Part shown: in pieces, positions 27,561 through 42,295 of the stretch
Numbering within the stretch: position 1 is the first letter of the stretch
Layout of the letters: every line of letters begins with the position of its first letter
From: Aphis gossypii
Taxonomy: Eukaryota; Arthropoda; Insecta; Hemiptera; Aphididae
Direction: 5' to 3'
NCBI RefSeq assembly: GCF_020184175.1
Contig: NC_065532.1
Location: 28,272,001 to 28,336,000 of the forward strand
DNA length: 64,000 nt
The notes under the pieces: model-generated
What the model was told of the DNA's origin: nothing
The model's input: the letters and a program-made list of their open reading frames with translations, nothing else
Database searches by the model: none
Translations under genes and position numbers: made by a program

Positions 27561-28989
27561 TTACTTCATAATTTAAACCAGAAGTTCTCAGCCTATGAGA
27601 TATGAAAGAGATTGAGATTTGTATATTATAATATATTATTACATATGATATATATATATTTATGTAAAACATACGTAGGTACCTATCTACATTTCTTTTT
27701 TTACTATGGTTAAACTGGATAATATTTTTTTTTCCAGTAATAAGAAATTTTTAAATCATTTGAATAATATTTTGTAATATTTATTTTTCAGATAAAATTA
27801 TACTTATAAAAATATGTTATATCGTTACAGTACAATAACCGCACTTATACAATATAATTATAAGGGTTATGGTTATTTTAATATTTTAACAACCAACACA
27901 ATAACGCTCATTTGTTTTAAAAGTAATAAATATTTTCGAAATTTTTTTTAGGAAACTTGATTGTATTCATCATTATAACAATTTACACTGCTCATATTAT
28001 TTCCATCCTTATATTTGCTTTTAAAAATACTAAAAACACTATAAAATTGCTGTATATATGTATAAAAAAACCCTCAACATTAATTAATAAATAATGTACA
28101 AATTATAAATAATAATATTTTTTAAGCACATTAATGAAGTAATTTTCTCATCTTATTTATTAATATACGAGTAGTATTATACAAACAATATACAATTTAA
28201 TAATTTATCATATGAATAAATCATTGTAGAACATCATCTATAGCCATATTCATTATTATACGTTTATTATTTTTTCTATTTTGTAGATTTACATTAAAAT
28301 TAACACAAAAATAATAAATTGACGTATATTGTATATACTATATAATATGCACAATAATCAGGAATATTTATACAATTCAAAGATATTGATATTAAATTGC
28401 TTTTGGCATTCTGACTTTAAAATCACTATAACTAAATTGATATAATATGAAAGACCTGTGATACAAGAGAAAGATAGAAACGTATCGAATGGTTGAATAA
28501 ACGGAATTTAGTTAGTATTTCCGTCATTTTAATTGAAAGATATTTTACCTATTGCACATTAACATTATATAAACCAATATTCTAATTTTATAAATAGACT
28601 ACATACATGATAGGTAATTCTGCAAAACCTACCCGTTATTTCATTATGTAGGTATATACTAATACATGGCATGCACGTTTTTAATTTAAATAAAACATTT
28701 TAATTTCGTTATTTTGTCATAATTAAAAAAAAAATAACATTATTCAAGTCAATTTTATGTTTACCAATATATATTTTTTAACGTTTGGTAAATTTTTATC
28801 ATTTTTATTTTCATATAAATTATAAATAAAATCTTTATTCAAAGTTAACCATATTTTAATTCAACTATTAACGACATTTATTCATTGCAAACTATAACAG
28901 TTAAATCGTCTCAAAGATTGACGTTAAATTTTTTTTTGGTTATTTTAAGTCAAAAATTTTAAAATAATTAATTAAAATTCATTATTATT

Positions 28990-29260
28990 ATTATTATTTC
29001 ACACATTAAAACCGTAATATCAAAATTTGAGCTTCAAACGCTTTATGCTTAAAAAAATTAATACTGTCTACATATGTAACTTTGATATTAGTATACACAC
29101 ATTACATTAGGACAACTTAGAAATAATCTCGTATCATATTTTCAAGCTTATGAACAAGAAACAAAAATTGTATCAACATAAATCAAAGTATACTAAAATA
29201 AAACTAAAAATTTCAAGATACTATAAATAGCTCAAAAAGATTCAAATTATTTTAAAATGT
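28990..29260 (-). mobile_element. Probable AGATTCTGAAC-family fragment, reverse orientation
   Basis: TATAAATAGCTCAAAAAGAT at about 29223 is the reverse complement of the TTTTTGAGCTATTTATAGAC block of copy B (about 7734), and TTGAGCTTCAAACGC at about 29027 resembles a reverse-complemented family block. The ends are absent and divergence is high, so the boundaries are approximate. Confidence 0.4.
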
Positions 29261-29869
29261 TACTATATATATATAGTTATTACAGTAAAAAAGTTTATAA
29301 AAAAGTGATTAATTTTAGTAAATATATTTAATTAATAAGTTTCTTTTTATATTTAATTATTTTACTAAATTAATAATTATATTACCTTAATAATTGTTAA
29401 AAATTGTGAAATTGTACTGTTTGTGTAAATAATTGTTTTTGGATAGGAACTGATTTATAAATTATATTCATCTGAAACAATATTAAGTATTTAAATATTA
29501 ATAATTTATATTATACTTTATTAAAATAGTTTTACGTAATTATGGTATATAGCTGATATACATACATAGTATGAAGAGAATAAAAATAAAACCCTAACGT
29601 TTTACAAGGACGCTCATCCCAGATTAATAAGTCAACGTTTAACAAGATATGAGCTAAGCAGTGAGTAGTGAGTACATACACACTGCATAGTCAAAACATA
29701 TTTAAGTGATCAATATACGCCGTTCTATTACAATAAAATATGCATTAATTTGTATATGTTAGGCCCTTTATCTCATTTTAGCCAAAAACTGAGATTTGCC
29801 ATTTTTAACGCAAGGTCCAAATAAATATGTGATCTATAAATGTGTAACCTATACAGTATACACTATACA

Positions 29870-30108
29870 CAGAGGTGCCCGCAGACATTTTTTAATAAAC
29901 AAAATAATCACTGTGCACATGAGATTCATAACTTCATTTTATAAAATTTCAGCGTTTATAAAAGCTCATATTAGTGAATTACCTACAGTAAAAATATTTT
30001 TGATCATCTTAGTTCTACCAAAATAACATAATGTTGTTGCGAGTATGTGAATATATAACATGCATTTAACTTTGCACCCACTGAGCTGATTTTCTGCGGG
30101 CGCCCCTG
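29870..30108. mobile_element. hAT-type MITE (239 bp) with perfect 8-bp target duplication
   Basis: The left end is CAGAGGTGCCCGCAGA. The right end read on the other strand is CAGGGGCGCCCGCAGA, with 14 of 16 bases matching as terminal inverted repeats. Exact direct repeats ACTATACA flank it at 29862-29869 and 30109-30116. Eight-base duplications and CAG-type ends are the hAT signature. The interior is AT-rich and non-coding; the open frame at 29796-30026 spans the element boundary and is spurious. Confidence 0.9.
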
Positions 30109-30116
30109 ACTATACA

Positions 30117-33100
30117 GTTTGATTTTGATAAATTAATATCATAATAAAAATACATAGTTAATTACTTAATACATTATCACACCACTTTCATAAATATTAA
30201 CTACACTATTATATATTACTTATATAAGTAATAATTATAACTATTATCATTATTCTTAACATTATCCAAATGATAAGAAAAATAAATTACCAATAATATT
30301 GTATTTTAGAAAATCAATTAAAAATAGACTACCATAAAAAATCAGGTTAGGTAAAAAAGCTACCATACTTTTTCTTTCTAATTACACAGTTTGATATTTT
30401 ATTAGGTAATTAATTACAATATTTTAAGAACATACTTAAGTCTTAAAGAGTCAAATTTATAGAATTTGAAATAATTTAATGCTCTTTATTTTTATATTAA
30501 ATTAAATTTTATATTTTTCGTAACGTATAATGATAAATCTGATAATGTGATGTGTGCTTAATATAAAAAAATAAAATTTAATAAATGCTATTTTTAGAAA
30601 TCTGATATACCATTTACAAAGTAGAAAAAGAATTCAACTTTTTAGCTCGAAATTTTACAAAACAAGATCTAATTTAAAAATGAAAGTCAGTAGAATAATC
30701 TCATTTCGAATTCTTCTGAATAAAGTAAACTCAACTTAGAGTTTTAGTTTGAATTAACGTTTTTAGTTCTGTCCAATATTATAAATTAATTTACCTTTAA
30801 TAAAACTATACAATATAGAAATAATTTTAAAAAATCAATACAATAACGTTCTATAGATGAATATCATACTATAATACTATAAAGTGTTATTGAAAGTATA
30901 AACATGACAGTCTTGAGATTGAGACTCATGCTTTTATATGCTATTAGAAAATTGGATTATTTTCTATCTGATATATTATTTTTTCGTTGATAAAGATGAC
31001 GAATTTCACATTTCGACATCGTTTGCCACTTGACAACTGACATGATAGTGAACTCGAGAGTGATGTGAATGAAAACCTCATGGACAAAAGCTCAAAATGT
31101 CTCTATTTTGTAGCGGTACTTCCTTTTAATAACAAAAAGGTAAAATTCGCAGTAAATAGCTGCTGCTCCGCCAATATACACACAAATATATTATATACCG
31201 TTCATTATTTTTGTATCATCACAGTAATACATCATTAATCTGAGAGCAATACAATCGTTATTTATGAAGTTTGGAATAGACAATTTTCGATGAACTTTTA
31301 AAAACAATTTAAATAAAAATATATTTATATTATAATTCAAAGTTAACTTACAAATAATGCTATGTTAATATCATTGTTGGTTGTTGTACGAACTATAGTC
31401 TGGGGTTTATGGATAAAAAAAATTCGAAAAGACATTTTATAGAAATGTATTTTATTACTATACAGTAGAGCCACTCTCGTTTTATATATATATTTGTGGT
31501 ATTAAAAATAAAAACGTTTTGAATGTTTCGACATATTACACACATGTATAAATTTGGTTTCTGAGCTATGGTCTATAATTGAAGGCTGTGGTTATAGTGG
31601 TTCTATATCACCCGAAACGTTTTTCACAAACAATTTATGGGCATGTTTATACGTGGATATTTAGTATTTACAAGTTCATGGTGTAATATTGCATTACAAA
31701 TAATTAACAACTATAATTCAGACTTCATTAATTTAGATAAAACATTTGTAAATCATATTTTAAACATTTTCATATATTTGTATTAGTGGTAGGGGAAGGG
31801 GTAAAAACAGTACGAGTAGGTATTTACACTAACAACTGTAATTGAGCTTCCAATAATTTTCCTAGATGGATCGCCGACGTTAAAACTGAATTATAATTAA
31901 CCGAATTCTAAAAGTAAAAAATTTGAGGAATCTTCAATCCATTATATGCACAAATGCACAATACAGAGCTAAGTCAAAATTCAAACAAGTAGCTTAGGTT
32001 CTATTTATCTAGGATCTATTTATCTCTTAAAAATATTTTAGGCAAAATATTACTTAGTTCACATTTGAAAAAAAAAGAAGCTTGTATGTCAAAAGATACT
32101 TTACAAATGATATATAAAATTTATGTAATCCAAAATAAAGTTATAACTTATAAGTAGGTATAGAGACTTAAAAATTCTAAAAATCAAAATTTTAACGAAT
32201 TTATTATTTCATTATTAAAGGAAAAAAAATGTGATAGATAAGCATACTTGGTAAATCATCTTATATTCTTATGACGCAGGAATAATATTGTTGTGTAGAA
32301 TGGTCCCGTTTAATCACACAATGATTTCGGGAAAATGTAATGAATATACTTTGTAGTTTGTACAATTCAATTTATTTTATTTTAAAACTAACACTATAAT
32401 ATTAACTTAAACGATTTATAATTTACGAACACGTCCAACTAGTCTCTGGTTACTAGAGAGTAGAACAAATATTACCCGACAATGTGACAACTGAACTAGT
32501 TGTTAAAATTCAGAAGCAGGTCGGGCAACTTACTACATGTATTGTACGATAGTATTAAATCCCGCGGTCATTTAAACTGCAACCGTAAATCAACCCTATA
32601 CAACTATACGCGGTAGTTGTATATACCGGGATATTATGTTGTTACAGACATTTATGATAAATGATAATAATCATCACGATAAATTCATACTGAACGTATA
32701 AATATCTACCTATGTAATACCAATATTTCATATATTGTGGGTTAATAGTACAAAATAATAACTAATAATATTATTTTGTATGATATTGCTAAAAAATCGA
32801 TCGATAATACACTACAATAAAAAATGTGGTCAGTGATGGTATTAAAAGATATTGTGTGATTGCAGGTTAAATTGGTTCAAATTGCATACCTATTTATTTA
32901 AATATGGTGCTTATTACTGCTTAATATATAAGCTATAAGTTTTATAATGTATTATTTATTAGATAGGTATATTTATAAAATAAAATAATTCTCTTAAATT
33001 ATTATTATAATTACTGAATGGTTAATGTGACTTGTAACACTCGACAGCGTAACAAAGGTAAATTTAAAAGAAAGTTAAAATAGTATAGGTAGTAGATGTC

Positions 33101-36100
33101 GAAAATGTAGTATTCTAGTATCGTCTAAATCTGATTATTATAATATAGGTATACTAAATATAATGATACGATACCTATTACGATAATAATATTAAAATAA
33201 ATACCAATAGGGTATTATCATTCACCATTGAGTTTTTTTCTAATTATAGAAAATAATTTTTTATTAAATAACAAACTAATACATTTTATAGTGGGTTACA
33301 ATAGGTTATTGTAGTCACCACAATACACCCTCTCCCACATTCAACCGGAAACTTATTCACCCACTCAAACCGCCCTGTACTTAATATGATTGACAATATT
33401 GAACTAGAAGTTTATCATTAATAATAAACGATATAAAAACGAGAATCCTGTAAGTCACTTTTTTTTTTTAATACGATTTTGAAAGACTGAAATATTTAAT
33501 ATCATATCATATTTTACAGTGTGTAATAATATTTAACAACCCACTCTACAGCCTGGCTATTGCAAAAATCGATTCATTGTATACTTTTACATATAATATA
33601 TAGATATATAATTTGCAATATATATATAAAGTACGGGCTTAAGTATATAATAAGAAGACATACCCTACAGTAGATACATATATAACCTGCAGCTAAACTA
33701 TGAAACACACCGTTATATTTTACATTTTTAATAACTCTCGAATGGAACTAATGATGTATAATATATAACATAAAGACAAAAATATAAAACGGTAGGTAGT
33801 AAATACTAAATAGAAATATTATATTATATGCTTAAAGTAAAATAAGTTGCAAGTATATAATATCACATGCTGCCAATATGATGTAGGTAGTGATTGGGTG
33901 TTATTATTCTCAAAATAATCGTGTGTACCTGTAGGACGTGGTTCTATATGAGGTCGTTGGCTCCTTACTATACGAATTATAATCGTAAGTAATTTAAATA
34001 ATATTATATTAAAATCAAACTATAATATCAAAATATATGTACATTGGTATTATAATACGTATAAAAAAACATTATGTGGTATATTATATTATCAACTCTT
34101 AAAAATAAAACCCCAACAAAATCTATTCTATATTATATTTACATTTGTTTTGTGTCCGACACACTCAATTATCGTTCTTGAAGTGGCAATCTGTAGTTTT
34201 GGTTGAAAAATGATTATTATATTATTATGTATTTGATACGGTAGATAGGTACCACCGTCGTATATTATTGTTACCTACTATAGTGATATTATAAATAATT
34301 TAAAACTAGGTGTTTAAACATTCACAACAACCGACCTACTCATATTTTATGTATGTATTTTAATGGTATATAAAACCCAAAGTGAATTTAAAAGGTTCGT
34401 ATAATATTAAAAACTTTTTATTTCTCTCTACGCTTACATAACATTTTACTACAACACGATCACGAAGATGATACTCATTTGCGAAATTTTTTTATGTTTG
34501 TGTGGATTTCCTTCTTGTATTTGTCGATGATTTAATTTTATATTGATAGAATGCGCATAATCTTTATTTGACTATAGTATATTTTAGTTTCTATGGTATA
34601 ACATGAAATAATGTTATTTTTTAAAAAACCTTAGGACTAAAATAACTAAATACTAATAAATATACTAACTACATTTCAAAACAGCGTATCGTGCACTAGT
34701 GCGATGTCAAACTTGACATTACGATATACAGACATAATGTTATATACTGAATACTGATATACTATTATAGTGATTACTGAAATGTGGAACTACCACGCAG
34801 ACAACCTAATTTAAAAAATGTAGTGACAATAGATTTTCGGTTTTCTTTCTATCAAGATAAAAAACATAACAGTTATTTTTTTTTTTTAGCTTCAATGAGA
34901 ATCTCTACTTTAAGTTATAGTTAGTTTTAGTTAGATGAAAAACAATGTTCATGACTATTTGACCCCTTTGGACTAGGTATATAATAAGTTAATAGATGAG
35001 TGACAATAACATTTTCATATTAGATTAATATTAAAAGTATTCAAATTAAGAGGTTCATGAGCGCCGTACCAATAGAATAACTAAAATAAACTTTAGTACA
35101 TTAATAGTACCTTTTTATACTGATCAAAATTATTAAATACAAATTATTTTAATTTTTAAGCTACAACGCCTACAACTAAATAGTTCAATATTTAAATTAC
35201 TTGTACATACATTTATGTAAATAATGTAAGTACTAAATAGGTACCTATATGAAAATGTGCAGAATAATATTTTATAAATTAGTTTGGTTTTACTATTTGT
35301 CATAATAGTGTATTAAAGGTGACCATATTATAAAATAACTTTCTTTGCAGTGTATAAATGCTTATGGTATTATATTCATATAAAGTTAATTTGACAACTG
35401 CTCGAAAATTTCCCATGGGGCTTTATCCCGATTCCCACTCTCAATCATTAGACAAACTGGCACGAAAATGTAACTTTTCACCAAATTACATCGAGTTATA
35501 AATATAAATATAATTTGTACAATTATCGTTGGATAACGATTGTAAGACTGTTAGTAGTAACCTTTGACAGTCAACAATTCTCTTACCGTGAAATTACCAC
35601 CAAACACTCAATTGCATCTGTATGCATGGTCGAGGTTCTTACTCATTATGTATTAATATAATTTTATTATATATTTAAAAGCAATCTTTAATCAATACGC
35701 TTTATATATAAATCTCTACTTTTTTTATAAAATGTACAAATTGTATTATTCTGTCGTCCCCACCGTTTTTTTACAGCGAATAAATCAATAGTTTAGTTAC
35801 TCTATTTTATACTAAAACAAAATAATACAATACATGTATAATGTATATATATATTGATACTTATAACTTATAAATTATACCTATTATCAATGTATAATAA
35901 TTAACCTACAATCACAGTCAATAATACAATATAGGTACATACCAAGTTATGATGTAATATATTTTCCATGGTTAAACAGATATCGTTCCTACCCGGCAAT
36001 AATGAAATATGTATAATATTATTAATAATTAACTTATATTTTTATATCGAAAAAAATTGCTAATTATAAGACTTTAAAACCTAATATTTTTTAATTTATA

Positions 36101-38877
36101 CTTTATTTTATCTATACTATTGTTTAACTATGTCTTTTTTAATCAATTATTATCATAGAAACTACAAAACATATTATATACGCACCAATAATACGCGAAA
36201 TAATAAAATTTATTTAATTGTAAAACATTTTGATATATTAGGTATAACTTAAGTGGTGTTTTAATTAAATCAAAATGATATAATATTATATTTTAATAGC
36301 ACCTTTCGAAATACACGCTGACACATAAGTACTAAAGTACATAAATACCTGTTGCAATCGATATAAAGACTAAATTTGCCTGATTAAACACTGTATGACA
36401 GCTAAAACATCAACCGACACCAGACCACTTATCAGAGGTCTAAATTTTGTCTTATAAAATTAATATCACGTTCATCAATTGTCATCTGCTATGATCGAAC
36501 CATAAATTATCAGCATTGTGCTTTTTGAGATTTTTGACAATAATTGTAGTATAATATAATAATTATTTCATTGAAACATTTAAAATAAAATATATTTAGA
36601 TAACTTTTAGACTATAATATGGTTAATATGCATAAAATAATTAACTTAAAGGCTATGATCAAACTTTCAGTTATAGGTAATAGGACTAATTTTGATTTTT
36701 ACGATATTTTAATTATTAAGCACGAAATTTCTGAGGATTTTTTAACGGTAATAATATTTAAGGTACTCATAACTTGTTTGATGCTTACTTAATTAAAATA
36801 TCATAAAATAGGTATATAAATTACTAACACCGTAACACAGATAATATCCTTATCTATAAGTTTGACAATAAGTCAATTCCCTATAAATGTGCACTTTCGT
36901 TTTGAAATAATTATTATTTTAGTAAAAATGTTTAGTTAGCTCGAGATTACATTGGAACTTCAAAGAAATTAAATCTGTTTGTGAACGTGATGTGGGTATA
37001 GAGTTTTAATTAAAAACGATTGGATTGGATTTGTATCATCAAAACTTTTGGAATTTATAATCTATACATTATAATTCTACTTTACTTAAAACTGTTTTAT
37101 ATTGAAGAACATAAATGTTTAAGATTTTATTGTAATATGTTTAATGTTTATATAATAAAGTATACACAGATTTATTGTGAAACAAACATCACTATCTTAA
37201 AATTGGAAACATCAATTAAAAATGTAAAACATATGAGTAGTATGAAATTTCATATTTTACGAAGTATAAATATTTTGAATAAGTACCTAACAAAATGTTT
37301 AATTAAACGGGTCTACTTATTGTACCTACGGGATGATACTTCAACAACAGAAAATTTCGAAAAGTTACATATTAATTATTGAAATAATGAATGTTCACTG
37401 TTAAATTATAATAACCCCATATATTAATGTTTGTGTGGGTAAATTATTAACTCATGACCTCACAATCCTCGTAGAAATATATACCTTGTCAGTTACATTT
37501 TAAAACAAACTAGTGTGAGTTTATTTATATAATATTCATTGTTGTTTACCTTGTTTATGATAATTTTAGTTACTAAAATACATTTTTACTATTTATCTGC
37601 TTTATATAGTTTAAACGTAATACCGTTCGAAATCTGAGTGAAATGTAAATTATAATAGTTAATAATAATTACAATTATAAATACATATTATTTTTGTTTA
37701 ATAAACAAAAAATGCAAACAGGAAAACACTGATACTCTGATAGTATACGATTTTTTATAATATTATATTTTATAATTCTATACTATAATATATTATATTA
37801 TTTATCCATAATGCATGTGAAATAGGTTGGCAGTGGTACCCGGTAGGTACTATTACACTAACTCTGCTGCCGGAGCTTATTTTTGGAGACCCGTTTATAT
37901 AATGTTATCAGTCATAACTCATCATTGACAGAATGATTGCCCTTGAGTATAAATCTATGTACATAAATGTAATGAATAGAATATTATGTTGTGAACACAT
38001 TATAAGTCCTTAAATTTTAGTCAAATTATTAACTGAATTAAAAATAGTAGGTAGTTCGATATTAATCTTCATTCTTCACATTCTTAGATTAATATTATAG
38101 TCTTACTGTATGACAAAAAAAAAATTCAATAAAACTCATTACATAATATGTACCGTTGAGTAATAATTTAGTGAATAATCCCATTGATGTATTACTTTAT
38201 TATTGTAGTAAATTAATTGTATAAGAACTATACAATGTGTCTTAAATCGTTTTAAAAAATATTATAATAATTATTATACTTATGTACTTTTATTTTGGTA
38301 TATTTAAATTATGTATTTTATTTCAATGTATATGATTATTTTTCAGTTTTCTAGATACTTATAATGCCTTTTATATACCTACTCAATATAATAAATAAAT
38401 AACTCGATGGATTTATAAATATAATTTTTATATTGCAAACTTTAAAGTAGGTATAAAAAAAATTATAATAAATTATAAATAATACTTACAGAAATGATGT
38501 TATTAAAATTAATTCAAGTTTGTATCATATTGATCAATGATTATTTTACTTTCTTGAATTATTATTTCTTTAATAAAAGTTTAAAACTATCATAACCTTT
38601 TGCACTTAAAATTTATTAAAAAGCATTTTTTTGTTGTTGAAAGAACTACATTATGAATATTATTTTTAATGAAGATAATATAATTTTCTAACGAATTACT
38701 ATATGCCGTAATAAAGTGAAAAATATGCACATAAATACATAATAAAACCCTCTCAACCGTGTGGTTATTGTCATGTTTTTTTTATATAATATATTTACAC
38801 CATATACTACAAGAAAATGTCATATGTAAATTAAAATATTATAAATACCTTAAAATATAAAATAATTTTAGTATTTT
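30117..38877. other. Intergenic AT-rich stretch
   Basis: No gene supported. Slightly GC-richer unique segments occur at about 31000-31180, 32425-32640, 33290-33390 and 35395-35470; none has a recognisable protein motif or paired splice signals. A 120-codon plus-strand frame at 37020-37382 is Ile/Leu/Lys/Asn/Tyr-rich with no motif and is treated as chance. Confidence 0.55.
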
Positions 38878-38930
38878 AGATTCTGGGTGCACCGAGAAAT
38901 GTATTGACTTCACAGTGATGTTCTAACAAA
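38878..38930 (+). mobile_element. AGATTCTGAAC-family start fragment
   Basis: AGATTCTGGGTGCACCGAGA followed by AATGTATTGACTTCACAGTG matches the family's first 45 or so bases. The downstream sequence is not recognisably related. Confidence 0.5.
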
Positions 38931-41640
38931 CAAATTTTATTTAGTCATTTAATCGGTACAAGGAAAGGATTAGAAAAAATTCGCGTTCGACGTAATAAAA
39001 ACAGATTTAAAAAATAGGATATAAATTAGTAAATCATTGTGTTAAAAAGTACAGTTTAAATGACCAATTTACCAACAATCAACGAGTTACTACGATTAAT
39101 AAACAAACACTGTTTCGTTTTCACTTTTCAGTACCATGCTTTTTGTTTTTGATATCGATTTGATAAATTTACTTTTGTAGTATTATATTATTGTTTACCT
39201 ACTTATAAACTACAATAAAGGTAATAAAATGCCCTCTAGTTTCTGTTGAAGTAATATAATATATTGTTATTATTGTATTATTTCTTTTTTGATCAATTAG
39301 CAATAAATTCACCTACAGAGACAAAGTTTAGATTTAACATAATATGTTTTAACCACAAAAATATCGACTCTTATATAATACGTTTACCAATTTATTACTA
39401 TTGTATAATACAACTCACAGCAGGAAGGCATTACGGGAATTACCACAGTCAGAGAAACGATTCAAAAATAATGTTTCTATATAAATATTATTATTAAAGA
39501 TAAAAAAAAAATCCGCAACAGACATGATGTTAATGGCGTTTAAAGTAGACAGAATTTAAAAAGTACCTATATACTTATTATGTTATATAATAGTTTTATC
39601 TATATTGGTATAATACAACAGCAGTCGTTTTGTTTTCTTTTTAAACATAAACGACCGTTTCGACCGCATTATTTTCATTGAGTATTTACATTTTACACAT
39701 TTCCACACGCATACTTTAGTTGTATACTAAAATGTATAGGTAATAACAGTACATAACAATAAGTTTATAACACGATCAGCCATCCAGAAATAATTTAAGA
39801 TTTGAAAAAAAGACGCTGATATATTATGCTATTATACAAAGTAATCGAGTCAGAGACCAGAGTTAAGTAGTGGCGTCGTTTCTCGTGTCATTTGCTGAAA
39901 AGAGGGTAAAATTGTAATTGACCTCTTAATTCTTAAACTATTATTATTAATACATCAATTTTACTACTTTTAAACAAAAACATCTACCAAATATAAATAC
40001 TAATAAATTATAATATGATCCATAGATACCTTCATGACTACATTCAAAGGTAGATATTAACTAGTTTATAGTTAAATGTTGTTTTAGTTTCTAAACAAAA
40101 CGATGAATGTATTGGTTTTACAGTTATGAGTATTGTTTTATTGTGTATGTATATTGTATATATATATATATTTATGTACTTGATGTAATAAAAAAAAATA
40201 CTTTTTCAACATCTGAGATGCTTTTTAGTAAAAAAAGTTGAATGTATTTGGTACTTGCAGAAGTAGATTTTTATGCAAAACAAGAATTCAATTAAATTTA
40301 TTTTTCTTAACTTTATACTATATAAAAGAATAACTGTATAAACTCAAAATTGTCATTAATATTTTCTAAACGTGATATTATTTTCAATATATTTTTTGAT
40401 ATTAATAGACATTTTTTTTTTTTATTTATATAATATAGTATAACTATTGTATTTGAGTAAGAACCTTGACAATTCAATACAAAAATTCTCGAAGTTATTT
40501 TTACCTCAAATTCAAAAATATATATAAATATACAGTGAATTTTTTTTTATGAGTATTTAATAAAGTGCAAACTTTGATAATATGCAAATACATAATAACG
40601 ATAAACGATTTATACTCTATAAATTTTTGTTATTATTTAAAAATCTGCTAATGCAAACCTGTTGGGCCGAGCTTAAAATGATAGTAGAGAAAATATCACT
40701 TTTTGGTGAATCATCCTCAACTGCACAACACCACTGGAGTATATCGACATATCGTATGTATAATCATACCAACGGCTCTTCGAGTTATTTAGAATTCGAA
40801 GTGACAGTAGATAGTGTATAGTATATCATCATATTACACATATATCACAACGCTGAGTCTGCGTGTTGTGCCTTGGAAAATGTCTACATATAATACTTGC
40901 CACAAGACCATCAGTTATTGATCGTATAATAATCGTATAGTGTAAAGAAATATCAAAATCTTATAAAAATCATCATTCACATATTTCATGACTGATTTCA
41001 CAATAACTATAATAATATTATTGATACTGAATCTCAGACGGATATGGACAGGATCCCGCAGAGATTATCAGCCGAGCAACAGAGATTTAATGTAAACATT
41101 ACCGAATGGTAACAATGGGGATTGAGGAAGATCCCGATTTGACCAATATTAAACACTATATAAAAACACAAAATGAATTTTGGAAAAACGTTGTAATAAA
41201 CCTAACCTTACCAAACTTTGTATTTTGTACATATTAACTGCAAATTGCAACAAGTATTTCAACCCATTTGGACTAATTTCTAAAATAGCATTTTCCTTCC
41301 CATTTTCTACAGGTGTATATGACTGATAAATAGTGTTAGAATGATTAAAAAGTTATGCTAATTTTTCGTTTTAAAATAAAATTTTCCATTTCCGAATCTC
41401 CGATATTATTACATCGTTTTTGAAGAAATTAATTTTCGTTTTTTTTTCTTTAAAAGTTGTATTGCACTGTCGTGATTTTGACAAACTGCGAAAGCTTAGT
41501 ACACATAGCTACATCCCCGCACATAGAAGTAGAGAAGTGCTTATGAAATAATGGAAGATAATTTTCAAAAGAGTGTATATACACACTGTGTTGAACTGCA
41601 AAATCATCTTTATATAGGTGATTATAATTTGGTCTAAACG
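38931..41640. other. Intergenic AT-rich stretch
   Basis: Mostly featureless apart from repeat copy E (40086-40560). A segment at about 40655-40860 is less AT-rich and carries the end of a 79-codon plus frame, but has no domain or splice support. Another mildly GC-rich segment lies at about 41035-41160. Confidence 0.5.
40086..40560 (+). mobile_element. AGATTCTGAAC-family element, copy E (diverged)
   Basis: Starts AGTTTCTAAACAAAACGATG followed by AATGTATTGGTTTTACAG and a TGTGTATGTATATT tract, the same order as copy B. The right boundary is approximate because the closing CACCATTTTC block is not found. Confidence 0.5.
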
Positions 41641-41659
41641 GGTTGTTTTGAAATCGGTC

Positions 41660-41960
41660 GATATTTATAGTCACGTGCGTGTGTGTGCAGAGGGTTTATG
41701 CGGGTCTGTGTGTCGGGCGGGGAGCACAAGGGTGGATTTATGGTGGCGGATAATCGCGTTATCTGGGCCTATGCGCGATCGTCGTCGTGAAAGTGAAATC
41801 GTGGAAAAAGGCCGACCGGGAACGCGTGCGCGCGTGCCAACGATCATCACGGCGCAACGCTGCTATATATTATTTTACATTATGTATTTTTTTTTTATAT
41901 TATTACGACGCAGTTATGTAGGCTTGGGCGTATATCGATTTTGGCGCGCGTGTCCGACCA
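41660..41960. promoter_or_regulatory. CpG-rich block, possible orphan promoter
   Basis: From about 41670 the text becomes CpG-rich (CACGTGCGTGTGTG, GGCGGATAATCGCG, CGCGATCGTCGTCG, AACGCGTGCGCGCG). A 121-codon plus frame (41618-41983) crosses it, but its ends lie in AT-rich DNA and it shows no domain, so I do not call it a gene. A promoter or enhancer is the likeliest reading. The gene it serves is unknown. Confidence 0.35.
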
Positions 41961-41985
41961 CTACACGCATTATTATACTATAAAA

Positions 41986-42129
41986 TACTACTACCGCTAC
42001 TACCGCCACCACTACCACCCTCCATCGCCACTACTACTACAACAATTACTACTACTACTACTACTACTACTACTGCTACTACTACTGCTACTACTACTAC
42101 CATCACTACTACACTACTACTACTACCAT
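41986..42129. repeat. Trinucleotide microsatellite (CTA/TAC)n with GCT and CCA interruptions
   Basis: About 140 bp of CTACTAC repeats with CAC, CGC and TGC variants. It produces spurious poly-Leu, poly-Tyr and poly-Val frames on both strands. It lies between the CpG-rich block and the palindrome/donor segment. Confidence 0.95.
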
Positions 42130-42295
42130 CACACGCCGATGCTGCTACTGCAGACTGCCAACGCTCGTGTAGTACATATATGTATATATTTACAGGTTGT
42201 TGAGCAGATATATTTCGCATGAAGGAGCTGCAGGCACATCGTTCGATAATTTTTATAGTTTTAATAATAATATAATACAATACAATATACTACCC

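Larger units (their letters stand above)
24911..29861. other. Intergenic AT-rich stretch with three repeat fragments
   Basis: AT-rich DNA with no supported gene. It contains a short AGATTCTGAAC-family start fragment (26807) and two reverse-oriented interior fragments (27310-27560 and about 28990-29260), listed separately. A TTA-rich simple tract lies at about 28979-28999. Confidence 0.55.

Noticed and set aside
37020..37382. 120-codon plus-strand open frame
   Set aside because: AT-rich codon use, Ile/Leu/Lys/Asn/Tyr-dominated, no motif, no upstream promoter or splice context; expected by chance in 64 kb of such DNA.
41618..42280. Frames of 93-121 codons with poly-Leu, poly-Tyr or poly-Val stretches
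   Set aside because: Generated by the CTA microsatellite and adjacent CpG-rich block; no domain and no supporting splice sites.
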